From Undibacterium sp. (GTDB lineage: Bacteria > Pseudomonadota > Gammaproteobacteria > Burkholderiales > Burkholderiaceae_D): DNA of 37,268 nt. The stretch spans positions 1 through 37,268 of the forward strand of contig NZ_JAUSFI010000167.1 in assembly GCF_030651495.1 (NCBI RefSeq). The letters are read 5' to 3'. Under the pieces are notes generated by a model, which saw only the letters and a list, made by a program, of their open reading frames with translations, did not search any database and was not told the DNA's origin. Position 1 is the first letter of the stretch, and the number at the start of each line of letters is the position of its first letter. Shown in pieces: positions 8,198 through 15,601 of the stretch. A program made the position numbers and the translations under genes.

Positions 8198-8638
8198 ATG
8201 AAGAAATTTTTTATGTTATTTACTTTGGGGGTGGCGTCGATGGGTGCCGTTGCGGAGTCTGCACCGCCTGTGAGCGGGGCGGAAACGGTGACGATCAGCG
8301 GTGCCGAGCAGAACATCAATCTACCCAGCAAAATCTACAAAATGTGGCCGGAGGATTTTTACAAATTTAAGGGTTCGTACAATCTTTCTAATGGCAAAAC
8401 ACTGTCATTGTTTAGCCGTGGTAGCAGGATGTATGCGGAAGTTGAGGATCAGCCTAGGCATGAAATCGCCGCTGTCTCGCCCAACAGTTTTGTCGCTTTG
8501 GATAAACAGTTGAAGATGAGGATAGAGCATCACGAGAATGGTGAGGTGAGCGGTGAACTATTCATGGTGGTAGCATCTTCTGGTTATGTGAAAGCCGGCA
8601 TGCGCGGTGAGCAGTACATGCTGGTGACACTACATTAA
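8198..8638 (+). CDS. Small secreted protein of unknown function
   Basis: I do not recognise this 146-aa protein. It begins with a typical Sec signal peptide: MKK, a hydrophobic core FFMLFTLGVASMGAV, and a likely cleavage after AVA or AES. The mature part contains SGAEQNINLPSKIYKMWPED and strand-rich segments (LSLFSRGSRMYAEV, GELFMVVASSGYV). There is no cysteine, lipobox or membrane anchor. It is probably a small periplasmic beta-rich protein. AGGAGG sits 6-7 bases before the ATG. It stands alone between divergent MOSC and the atu promoter region and is followed by a stem-loop. Confidence 0.8.
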   Translation: MKKFFMLFTLGVASMGAVAESAPPVSGAETVTISGAEQNINLPSKIYKMWPEDFYKFKGSYNLSNGKTLSLFSRGSRMYAEVEDQPRHEIAAVSPNSFVALDKQLKMRIEHHENGEVSGELFMVVASSGYVKAGMRGEQYMLVTLH

Positions 8639-8659
8639 TGCATTTTCTGGAAAGTCGGG

Positions 8660-8706
8660 CGGGCGTAACCTGCGCTGAGGCTTACCAGTAGCACGGGTTG
8701 CGCCCG
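8660..8706 (+). terminator. Stem-loop after the small secreted protein gene
   Basis: CGGGCGTAACC (8660-8670) pairs with GGTTGCGCCCG (8696-8706), with one G-T wobble, around a 25-nt loop. It starts 21 bp after the stop codon. No T-run follows, so it may be a Rho-dependent end or an mRNA-stabilising hairpin rather than a classic terminator. Confidence 0.4.
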
Positions 8707-8857
8707 TTCCTTGCCGGAAAAAAAGCGTGATGCAATCTGGCCCGATTCAGTCATTTCGCCCGCAGCCATATTGCCGAATCAGCAGACACAATTATCGGGT
8801 GTCTCGCATGAAGGGCAAATGCGTAAAAATTTCTGGCCTTCACAATTTTACGCCCCT

Positions 8858-8933
8858 GCCAGCGCGCAATATCTATGCGCTTCTCCAGCCATGCCAGCCT
8901 GGAACCCGCATGGGCTATGCGTGAGCGGGCAGG
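8858..8933 (+). repeat. Structured imperfect repeat, copy A (left of the atu cluster)
   Basis: This 76-bp segment matches 21364-21438 at roughly three quarters of positions in the same orientation. Both copies can fold around the stem CTATGCG/CGCATGG (copy A) or CCATGCG/CGCATGG (copy B), with an inner CCAG/CTGG pair. The single difference in the main stem keeps pairing (T-G versus C-G). Confidence 0.6.
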
Positions 8934-9039
8934 CACGAGGCGCCTGCTGTTGAAAATTTACGGCAGGTTTTGACTGGTGCTGACTTCTGAATAGCGCCTG
9001 CCGCAACACAAAAATCACTCAAATCTGTCGATGGCTATG

Positions 9040-9061
9040 GCAATATTATTATGTATATTGC
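9040..9061. promoter_or_regulatory. Inverted repeat upstream of atu promoter
   Basis: GCAATAT, eight bases, ATATTGC is a perfect 7-bp-arm dyad. It lies 28 bp upstream of the proposed -35 box and could be an activator or accessory operator site. Function is inferred from position only. Confidence 0.4.
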
Positions 9062-9088
9062 ACCATTAAAGTCGTCGAATTTAATTCA

Positions 9089-9117
9089 TTGATTAAATCA
9101 ATCGTTTGATTTATTAT
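9089..9117 (+). promoter_or_regulatory. Sigma70-like atu promoter overlapped by candidate AtuR operators
   Basis: TTGATT (9089-9094), a 17-bp spacer and TATTAT (9112-9117) make a good sigma70-type promoter. The 13-bp palindrome TTGATTAAATCAA (9089-9101) covers the -35 box. An overlapping dyad AAATCAA-TCGT-TTGATTT (9095-9112) fills the spacer. A repressor bound here would block polymerase. P. aeruginosa AtuR is reported to bind two 13-bp inverted repeats in the atuA promoter, so AtuR is the natural candidate. Confidence 0.65.
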
Positions 9118-9199
9118 TTGCTGGCGGTTGCTTATCCTATGCCGCAACGATAAAAATACGACATCTTTCTTTTGGAGAAAGTCAGTCTTTGGAGACAGT

Positions 9200-9973
9200 A
9201 TGAGCAAGGAATTGTTGAGCGAAATGCGTGGTCAGGTATTGTGGCTGACCATCAACCGTGAAGAACGGCGCAATGCTTTGAACGGCGTAGTGTTAGGCGC
9301 TATTCGCAGCGCCATGGCGGATAGCGAAGGCGATCCGAATGTGCAGGCGATCGTGCTGACCGGTGTCAGCGACAAGGCTTTTTGTGCCGGTGCAGATCTG
9401 CAGTCTGGCACTAGCTTTGGCTTCGATTATTCTGAGCCGCACCAACAGTTTGCCGAACTCTTGCGCCAGGCCAGACACTCCACCACCCCGCTGATCGCCC
9501 GCGTTAATGGCGCCTGCATGGCGGGCGGCATGGGCTTGCTGGCGATGTGTGATCTAGCTGTGGCCAGCAGCAGCGCGACGTTTGGCTTGCCGGAAGTGAA
9601 AGTCGGTTTATTCCCGGCGCAAGTGCTTGCGGTGCTGCAACATCAAATCCCGCGCCGCATGCTGAATGAACTTTGCCTCTCTGGTGAAACCATCGATGCA
9701 GCGCGCGCGCTCGAGATGGGTTTGATCAATTATGTCGTTGAGCAAGATCAGCTTGATGAGAAACTCAAGTGGCTGTTAGCGCGCATTATCAATAAATCTC
9801 CGGCAGCAATCCGTCGTGGCTTGTACACCCTGAAGCAAATTGAAACCCTGCCATTTGAGCAAGCGATGGCATTCACAGAAAGCCAAATCGGCTTGTTTGC
9901 GCAGACTGAAGATGCTAGAGAAGGTCAGCTGGCCTTCCGTGAAAAACGACCGCCAGAATGGACCGGCCGCTAG
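9200..9973 (+). CDS. atuE: Enoyl-CoA hydratase, probable isohexenylglutaconyl-CoA hydratase
   Basis: This 257-aa crotonase-fold protein probably hydrates isohexenylglutaconyl-CoA to the 3-hydroxy-3-isohexenylglutaryl-CoA ester, the step after geranyl-CoA carboxylation. The oxyanion-hole segments are AFCAGADLQ (60-68) and NGACMAGGMG (103-112). The acidic residue expected for catalysis is E132 in GLPEVKVGLFPAQV. The start at 9200 (MSKELLSE) has GGAG five bases upstream. A longer frame from 9128 overlaps the promoter and is rejected. It is the first gene of the atu operon, 14 bp before atuA. The role is assigned from context, because LiuC-type hydratases look similar. Confidence 0.85.
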   Translation: MSKELLSEMRGQVLWLTINREERRNALNGVVLGAIRSAMADSEGDPNVQAIVLTGVSDKAFCAGADLQSGTSFGFDYSEPHQQFAELLRQARHSTTPLIARVNGACMAGGMGLLAMCDLAVASSSATFGLPEVKVGLFPAQVLAVLQHQIPRRMLNELCLSGETIDAARALEMGLINYVVEQDQLDEKLKWLLARIINKSPAAIRRGLYTLKQIETLPFEQAMAFTESQIGLFAQTEDAREGQLAFREKRPPEWTGR

Positions 9974-9987
9974 TGCGAGATACCCTT

Positions 9988-11787
9988 ATGAAAAAACAAA
10001 TGATCGCTATCGGCGGCGCCTCCGGATTCTGGGGTGACAGCGTCACCGGTGCCACGCAACTGGTGGCTTCCGGCAAAATCGATTACCTGGTATTCGATTA
10101 TCTGGCTGAGCTGACCATGTCTTTGTTGGCATCGGCAAAGATGAAAAATCCCGAGATGGGTTATGCCACCGACTTTGTCGCGATCGCGATGAAGGCGGTG
10201 CTGAAAGACGCCAAGGCGAGCGGCATACGTGTGATCGCGAATGCCGGCGGCGTCAACCCGCGCGCTTGCGCGCATGCCCTGCAAGCTTTGGCCGATGAAC
10301 TGGGCGTGGCAATCAAAATTGCCGTGGTAGAGGGCGACGATGTACTGCCCCTATTGCCAGCTCTACGCGCAGAGGGCATAGGCGATATGCAGACTGGCAA
10401 AGCCTTGCCGGAGAAGGTGCTCACCGCCAATGCCTACCTCGGCGCACTGCCGATCAAGCTGGCGTTAGATGCCGGTGCCGATGTGGTGATTACCGGACGC
10501 TGTGTCGACAGCGCCGTCACGCTAGGCGCACTGTTGCATGAGTTTAACTGGAGTATGGATGAGTATGATCGTCTGGCAGGCGCGAGCCTGGCTGGGCATA
10601 TCATCGAATGCGGTTGTCAGGGTGTCGGTGGCCTCCATACCGATTGGGAAGCCGTACCCGATTGGGCGCATAGCGGCTATCCCATTGTTGAATGCCATCA
10701 GGACGGCAGCTTTATCGTCACCAAACCGCAAGGTACCGGTGGTCTGGTCACGCCGGCCACAGTCGGTGAACAACTGTTGTATGAAATCGGTGACCCGGCG
10801 CGCTATATCTTGCCGGATGTAATTGGCGATTTTACTCAGGTCAGACTGACACAAGCCGGTGAACATCGCGTCAGAGTGGAAGGCGTGCAAGGTTTGGCAC
10901 CGACTTCGACTTACAAAGTCAGTGCCACTTATGCCGATGGCTTTCGCAGTGCGGCGCAACTCACTGTGGTTGGTTTTGATGCCGAACGCAAGGTCAGACG
11001 TACGGCAGAATCGATACTCGAGCGCACCCGAGAAATTTTTATGCGACTGGGGTTACCCGATTACAGCGCAACCCAGATTGAAGTATTGGGCTCAGCATGG
11101 GCGTATGGCGAACACATTGCGCGTCCGCCTTTGTTTGAAGCGGTGATGTGGCTGGCGGTCAGCCATACGCACAAGCAGGCACTAGAAATTTTTTCACGGG
11201 AAATCGCTCCGGCCGGCACCTCCTGGTCACCCGGTACCACCGGTGCAGGCGGCGGTCGCCCAAGTGTCTCACCCGCGATTAAACAAGTTGCATTTTTGCT
11301 CAATAAACAGCGGCTCCAAGTCACGGTTAGCTTGCTTGGTGGCGCGGCGATTGCTGCGCCCATTCCGACCGGCAGCGATCTGACTTTACCGTCAGCAATT
11401 ATCACTGAAGACGACAGCAGCAACGTGTCGCAAGGTGATTTAATTACTATTCCCCTGATTCGTCTGGCCTATGCCCGCAGCGGTGACAAGGGAGATATAT
11501 CCAATATCGGTGTGATGGCGCGCCAGCCGGAATATCTGCCGCTGCTGCGCGCTCAACTGACCGAAGCCAGTGTCGCCGCTTACCTGGAGCACTTGGTCAA
11601 AGGCAAGGTCACGCGCTATGCCTTGCCCGGCATTCACGCTTTTAATTTCGTCTGCGAACAGGCATTGGGCGGCGGCGGTATGGCCTCCTTGCGCCACGAT
11701 CCTTTAGGCAAGGGTATGGCGCAAATCCTGTTGGCGATGCCGCTACGGGTTCCTGCTGAGCTGTTTGCCAATGAGGGAAAACCATAA
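9988..11787 (+). CDS. atuA: Acyclic terpene utilisation protein AtuA (DUF1446)
   Basis: This 599-aa protein is AtuA-like. It has an N-terminal DUF1446 domain (from about residue 4, IAIGGASGFWGDSVTGATQL, to about 450) and a C-terminal small domain (about 495-590, beginning PLIRLAYARSGDKGDISNIG). AtuA is required for growth on citronellol or geraniol in Pseudomonas. Its reaction is not firmly established to my knowledge. The start at 9988 (MKKQMIAIGG) is chosen over an upstream frame extension because it matches the family start. The stop overlaps the next start by one base (TAATG), indicating translational coupling. Confidence 0.9.
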   Translation: MKKQMIAIGGASGFWGDSVTGATQLVASGKIDYLVFDYLAELTMSLLASAKMKNPEMGYATDFVAIAMKAVLKDAKASGIRVIANAGGVNPRACAHALQALADELGVAIKIAVVEGDDVLPLLPALRAEGIGDMQTGKALPEKVLTANAYLGALPIKLALDAGADVVITGRCVDSAVTLGALLHEFNWSMDEYDRLAGASLAGHIIECGCQGVGGLHTDWEAVPDWAHSGYPIVECHQDGSFIVTKPQGTGGLVTPATVGEQLLYEIGDPARYILPDVIGDFTQVRLTQAGEHRVRVEGVQGLAPTSTYKVSATYADGFRSAAQLTVVGFDAERKVRRTAESILERTREIFMRLGLPDYSATQIEVLGSAWAYGEHIARPPLFEAVMWLAVSHTHKQALEIFSREIAPAGTSWSPGTTGAGGGRPSVSPAIKQVAFLLNKQRLQVTVSLLGGAAIAAPIPTGSDLTLPSAIITEDDSSNVSQGDLITIPLIRLAYARSGDKGDISNIGVMARQPEYLPLLRAQLTEASVAAYLEHLVKGKVTRYALPGIHAFNFVCEQALGGGGMASLRHDPLGKGMAQILLAMPLRVPAELFANEGKP

Positions 11788-12941
11788 TGTATCCACATCT
11801 GCCACGCTCGGCACATTTTACGGCTGAGCATGAAGCCTTTCGCGCCACGGTAAAACGTTTCGTCGATAAAGAATTGTTACCCCATGTCGATGCCTGGGAT
11901 GAGGCGGAAAGTTTTCCGCGTGCGCTGTATGGCCGCGCCGCCGAGCTGGGTTTGCTGGGCCTTGGTTTTCCGGAAGAATTTGGAGGTACAACTGGCGACC
12001 TGTTTCATGAAATTGCCATGATAGAAGAGCTCTCGCGCACCGGCTGCGGCGGCCTGATGGCATCCCTGTTCAGCCATACCATAGGCGCGCCGCCGATTTT
12101 GGCGGGCGGCAGTGCAGAACTCAAGGCCAGGGTGTTGCCCGAAATTCTCAGCGGACGCAAGATCAGCGCGCTGGCGGTGACCGAACCATCGGGTGGTTCG
12201 GATGTGGCTAACCTCAAAACTCGTGCCGAGCGCGATGGCGACTTTTATATCGTCAATGGCAGCAAGACCTTCATCACTTCCGGCATGCGCGCCGATTACA
12301 TTACGCTGGCGGTGCGTACCGGCGGCGCGGGTGCGGGCGGTGTATCGGCCCTGCTGATGCCTGCCGACACCCCTGGCCTGAACCGTACCCCGCTGAAGAA
12401 AATGGGCTGGTGGTGCTCGGATACCGCGCAAATCCACTTTGACAATTGCCGCGTACCGGTGGCGAATTTACTCGGCAAAGAAAATCGCGGCTTTGACATT
12501 TTCATGCGCAATTTCAATCACGAACGTCTGGCGCTGGCCTTGCAAGCCTATGGTTTCGCCTGCGTCTGTCTGGATGAAGCCTCGGATTGGGCAAGAGAAC
12601 GGATTACCTTCGGCAAACATCTGGTCGAGCATCAGGTCGTCAGGCATAAACTGGTGGCGATGGCAACCCAGATAGAGGCAACCCGCGCCTTGCTGGAAGA
12701 TCTGGCAGCGCGCCTGCAGCAAGGCCAGCAACCGGTAGCGCAAATCTGCATGTTGAAAAATTTCGCCACCCAGACTATGCAATTTTGTGCCGACAGCGCG
12801 GTACAGATTCTGGGCGGCATGGGTTTTATGCGAGGTACCAAATCGGAACGCATTTATCGTGAAGTCAAGGTCTACATGATAGGTGGTGGCGCCGAAGAAG
12901 TTTTGAACGATCTGGCGGCGAGGCAGTTGGGTTGGGTGTAG
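11787..12941 (+). CDS. Acyl-CoA dehydrogenase (extra atu-cluster member)
   Basis: This FAD-dependent acyl-CoA dehydrogenase has 384 aa. Visible motifs are VTEPSGGSDVANLKT (131-145) for FAD/substrate binding, FGKHLVEHQ in the FAD-contact region, and a C-terminal ILGGMGFMRG. The catalytic base is probably E246 in FNHERLALA, the helix-G position of isovaleryl-CoA dehydrogenases. The usual C-terminal glutamate position is glycine (MIGGGAEEV). This arrangement suits 3-methyl-branched substrates. P. aeruginosa has a single dehydrogenase (AtuD) in its cluster, and the gene at 15602 is the better AtuD match. This one may act on another chain length or stage. Confidence 0.88.
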   Translation: MYPHLPRSAHFTAEHEAFRATVKRFVDKELLPHVDAWDEAESFPRALYGRAAELGLLGLGFPEEFGGTTGDLFHEIAMIEELSRTGCGGLMASLFSHTIGAPPILAGGSAELKARVLPEILSGRKISALAVTEPSGGSDVANLKTRAERDGDFYIVNGSKTFITSGMRADYITLAVRTGGAGAGGVSALLMPADTPGLNRTPLKKMGWWCSDTAQIHFDNCRVPVANLLGKENRGFDIFMRNFNHERLALALQAYGFACVCLDEASDWARERITFGKHLVEHQVVRHKLVAMATQIEATRALLEDLAARLQQGQQPVAQICMLKNFATQTMQFCADSAVQILGGMGFMRGTKSERIYREVKVYMIGGGAEEVLNDLAARQLGWV

Positions 12942-12955
12942 GTTTGGGTTTTAGC

Positions 12956-12981
12956 CCCTTCTCCCGCCTGCGGGAGAAGGG
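12956..12981. repeat. Perfect 12-bp-arm hairpin between two atu genes
   Basis: CCCTTCTCCCGC, two bases (CT), GCGGGAGAAGGG forms a very stable stem-loop 14 bp after the stop codon at 12941. No T-run follows, and atu genes continue in the same direction. It is more likely an intergenic palindromic repeat or mRNA-processing element than a full terminator. Confidence 0.8.
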
Positions 12982-13035
12982 AGCTCAAGCGCCCGGTGTA
13001 ACTAGATGTCGTTGCAAAAAATTTCAGGAGAAGAA

Positions 13036-13911
13036 ATGTACAGTTCCATATTTAGACCCGACCTGTTTCAAGACCAGACAGTGATCGTGACTGGCGGCGG
13101 CAGTGGCATAGGCCGCTGTGCCGCGCATGAATTGGCGGGTCTCGGCGCGACGGTGCTGATCGTCGGGCGCACGCAAGTCAAGCTTGATGCTGTGAGCGAA
13201 GAAATCAAAGCGGCAGGCGGCAAGGTCTTTTCTTATTCCTGCAATATCCGCGATGAAGAAACGGTTAAGGCGCTCATCACCACTATTGTCAGCCAGCATG
13301 GTCACATTAATGCGCTGGTAAATAATGCCGGTGGCCAGTTTCCTTCACCCTTGAAAAACATTTCGGCCAAAGGCTGGGAAGCCGTGTTGCAAACCAACCT
13401 GACGGGCGGTTTTCTGATGGCGCGCGAATGCCTGAATCAGGCGATGGAAAAGACGGGGGGCGCGATCGTGAATATCGTTGCCGATATGTGGGGCGGCATG
13501 CCGGGCATGGGGCATTCAGGTGCTGCGCGTGCGGGCATGATCAACTTTACCGAAACTGCCGCGTTTGAATGGGCGCAATACGGGGTGCGGGTGAATGCGG
13601 TCGCGCCCGGTTACGTTGCCTCATCCGGCATGGATGCCTATCCACCGGCTATGGCCGCCACCATACGCGAATTTCCGCGTACTGTGCCTTTGCAACGCTT
13701 TGCTACCGAGGCTGAGATTTCAGCCGCGATCGTCTTTCTATTGTCTGAGGCTGCCTCGTTCATTACCGGCACTACCTTGCGCGTGGATGGCGGACGGCCG
13801 AATGTGCGCGGCGGTTATCCTATGGGAGAAGTACAGAATAAAACTGCTGCTTTTGATGGTTTTCATCTCGCCAGCACACCCAAGGTATTGCAACCGCAGG
13901 AGCCGAAGTAA
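13036..13911 (+). CDS. atuB: Short-chain dehydrogenase AtuB
   Basis: This 291-aa SDR oxidoreductase has the NAD(P)-binding TGGGSGIG near residue 20, NNAGG near 100, and GYVASSGMD after the catalytic region. The usual Tyr-x-x-x-Lys is not obvious: around GGMPGMGHSGAARAGMINFT a serine/alanine-rich segment with H and R replaces it, resembling 2,4-dienoyl-CoA reductase/enoyl reductase-type SDRs. The N-terminus YSSIFRPDLFQDQTVIVTGG fits AtuB. Its exact step is not established to my knowledge. The start at 13036 is preceded by CAGGAG, and the stop overlaps atuC by one base. Confidence 0.87.
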   Translation: MYSSIFRPDLFQDQTVIVTGGGSGIGRCAAHELAGLGATVLIVGRTQVKLDAVSEEIKAAGGKVFSYSCNIRDEETVKALITTIVSQHGHINALVNNAGGQFPSPLKNISAKGWEAVLQTNLTGGFLMARECLNQAMEKTGGAIVNIVADMWGGMPGMGHSGAARAGMINFTETAAFEWAQYGVRVNAVAPGYVASSGMDAYPPAMAATIREFPRTVPLQRFATEAEISAAIVFLLSEAASFITGTTLRVDGGRPNVRGGYPMGEVQNKTAAFDGFHLASTPKVLQPQEPK

Positions 13912-15545
13912 TGGCTACCCTGGATACGCGCGTCGTCACGCAGAGCGAGCAATATCAAGGCAATCGTGCGGCCTTGCTGGAACAGCTTGCCACACTGCGC
14001 GCGCTGGAGCAGCGCACCCGTGACAAGTCGGCCACTTCGCGTCCCTTGTTCGACAAGCGCGGGCAACTCTTGCCGCGTGAGCGACTCGGGCATTTGCTGG
14101 ATATCGCCGCGCCGTTTTTGGAATTGTCGACCTTGGCAGGTTACTGCCTCGATCATCCCGATCCGGCCCGATCCATTCCCGGTGCAGGCATGGTGGCAGG
14201 TATAGGTTATGTCAGTGGCGTGCGGGCCATGATCGTGGTCGATGATTCCGGCATTGATGCCGGTGCCGTGCAGCCGATGGGGATAGAAAAATTTCAGCGT
14301 GCACAAAAAATCGCCTTCGATCAGAAGCTTCCTTTCATCCATCTGGTCGAATGTGCCGGCGCGAATTTGCTGGCGTATCAGGTCGAGACCTTTATCCATG
14401 GCGGCAGCGGCTTTTACTGGCTGGCACGCTTATCGGCGGCCGGCTTGCCGGTGATTAGCGTGGTACATGGTTCCAGTACGGCAGGCGGCGCATATATGCC
14501 GGGTTTATCGGATTATGTGGTGATGGTGCGCGAGCGCGCCAAGGCCTTTTTGGCCGGGCCCCCCTTGCTGAAAGCCGCCACCGGCGAGATCGCCAGCGAA
14601 GAAGAACTGGGCGGTGCCGAGATGCATGCCAGCGTTTCCGGCCTGGCCGAATATCTGGCCGAAGATGATGCCGATGCCTTGCGCATGACGCGTGATGTGG
14701 TGGCGGCGCTGGACTGGAATCGCGATTTCCCAGCGCCCGTGCGCGAGCGAACGTATCAAGCACCACGGTTTGATGCCGATGAATTGCTCGGCATTGCCAT
14801 CCCCGATCACAAAAAGCCGCTGGATATGCGCGAAGTGATTGCGCGCATCGTGGATGGCTCTGATTTTCTCGAATTTAAGCCTGACTATGGTGCCGCCACG
14901 GTGACTGGCCACGCCAGCATCTGCGGTATGCGCATAGGCATCATCACAAATAACGGGCCGCTTGACCCGGCTGGCGCGAATAAGGCCACCCACTTTATCC
15001 AGCTCTGCTGCCAGTCCGCTACGCCGCTGCTGTATTTGCAAAACACCACCGGTTTTATCGTCGGCAAAGCCTCTGAGCAAGCCGGCATGATCAAGCATGG
15101 ATCGAAGATGATACAGGCGATGGCGAATGCGACGGTACCGCGCATTACCCTGCATTGCGGTGCCTCGTTTGGTGCCGGCAATTACGGCATGTCGGGGCGT
15201 GGTTTTATGCCGGATTTTTGCTTTAGCTGGCCGAATGCCAAGACCGCCGTGATGGGTGCGGAGCAAGCCGCCAATACCATGGCGATCGTGATGGAGAGCA
15301 GCATGCGGCGCAAGGGGCTGGAAATCGATCAGGCCGCGCTAGCCATTATCGAAGCCATGCGCGCCAAAGTGATAGACACTTTTGAGAAACAAACCAGCGT
15401 TGCCTACACCTCGGCCCGCCTGCTCGATGATGGCGTGATCGATCCGCGTGACACCCGTAAAGTGCTGGCGGTGCTGCTATCGGTGTGCGAAGAAGCGCGG
15501 CGCAGGGCTTTGCATCCTATTCAGTTTGGCGTAGCACGAGCCTAA
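13911..15545 (+). CDS. atuC: Geranyl-CoA carboxylase beta (carboxyltransferase) subunit
   Basis: This 544-aa carboxyltransferase subunit partners the biotin subunit AtuF to carboxylate cis-geranyl-CoA to isohexenylglutaconyl-CoA. Both crotonase-fold halves are present: STAGGAYMPG with GPPLLKAATGEIASEEELGG in the N-domain, and TTGFIVGK with GASFGAGNYGMSGRGFMPDF in the C-domain. The sequence FIHGGSGFYW has Gly at residue 164, where methylcrotonyl-CoA carboxylases have Phe (HFGRIFY). That Phe-to-Gly difference is the known substrate-size determinant of P. aeruginosa geranyl-CoA carboxylase. The last codons run into an 11-bp tandem repeat. Confidence 0.93.
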   Translation: MATLDTRVVTQSEQYQGNRAALLEQLATLRALEQRTRDKSATSRPLFDKRGQLLPRERLGHLLDIAAPFLELSTLAGYCLDHPDPARSIPGAGMVAGIGYVSGVRAMIVVDDSGIDAGAVQPMGIEKFQRAQKIAFDQKLPFIHLVECAGANLLAYQVETFIHGGSGFYWLARLSAAGLPVISVVHGSSTAGGAYMPGLSDYVVMVRERAKAFLAGPPLLKAATGEIASEEELGGAEMHASVSGLAEYLAEDDADALRMTRDVVAALDWNRDFPAPVRERTYQAPRFDADELLGIAIPDHKKPLDMREVIARIVDGSDFLEFKPDYGAATVTGHASICGMRIGIITNNGPLDPAGANKATHFIQLCCQSATPLLYLQNTTGFIVGKASEQAGMIKHGSKMIQAMANATVPRITLHCGASFGAGNYGMSGRGFMPDFCFSWPNAKTAVMGAEQAANTMAIVMESSMRRKGLEIDQAALAIIEAMRAKVIDTFEKQTSVAYTSARLLDDGVIDPRDTRKVLAVLLSVCEEARRRALHPIQFGVARA

Positions 15546-15579
15546 AACGAGCCTAAAACGAGCATAAAACGAGCATAAA
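15536..15579 (+). repeat. Four tandem 11-bp repeats at the atuC 3' end
   Basis: The units are ACGAGCCTAAA twice, then ACGAGCATAAA twice, in tandem. The first unit encodes the last residues and supplies the TAA stop of atuC (15543-15545). The remaining copies fill most of the 56-bp gap to atuD. The two subtypes are grouped, suggesting stepwise duplication. Confidence 0.9.
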
Positions 15580-15601
15580 AATACCAATTCAGGAGACCAC
15601 C

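Larger units (their letters stand above)
8639..9199. other. Intergenic region upstream of the terpene cluster
   Basis: This 561-bp gap holds a stem-loop just after the secreted protein gene, the structured repeat copy A (8858-8933), an inverted repeat (9040-9061), and the promoter/operator region of the atu operon (9089-9117). A frame open at 8711-8953 is not judged to be a gene. Confidence 0.7.

Noticed and set aside
8711..8953. Open frame of 80 codons upstream of atuE
   Set aside because: It overlaps structured repeat A, competes with another open frame at 8727-8924, and encodes a low-complexity cysteine/proline-rich sequence with no clear ribosome binding site.
12956..12981. Classic Rho-independent terminator
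   Set aside because: The stem is strong, but no T-run follows and cluster genes continue downstream on the same strand.
14505..15266. 253-codon antisense frame within atuC
   Set aside because: Long antisense frames are expected opposite genes with strong third-position bias. The product is rich in Arg, His and Gly and has no recognisable domain.
15536..15579. CRISPR array
   Set aside because: The repeats are 11 bp in direct tandem with no spacers and no cas genes nearby.
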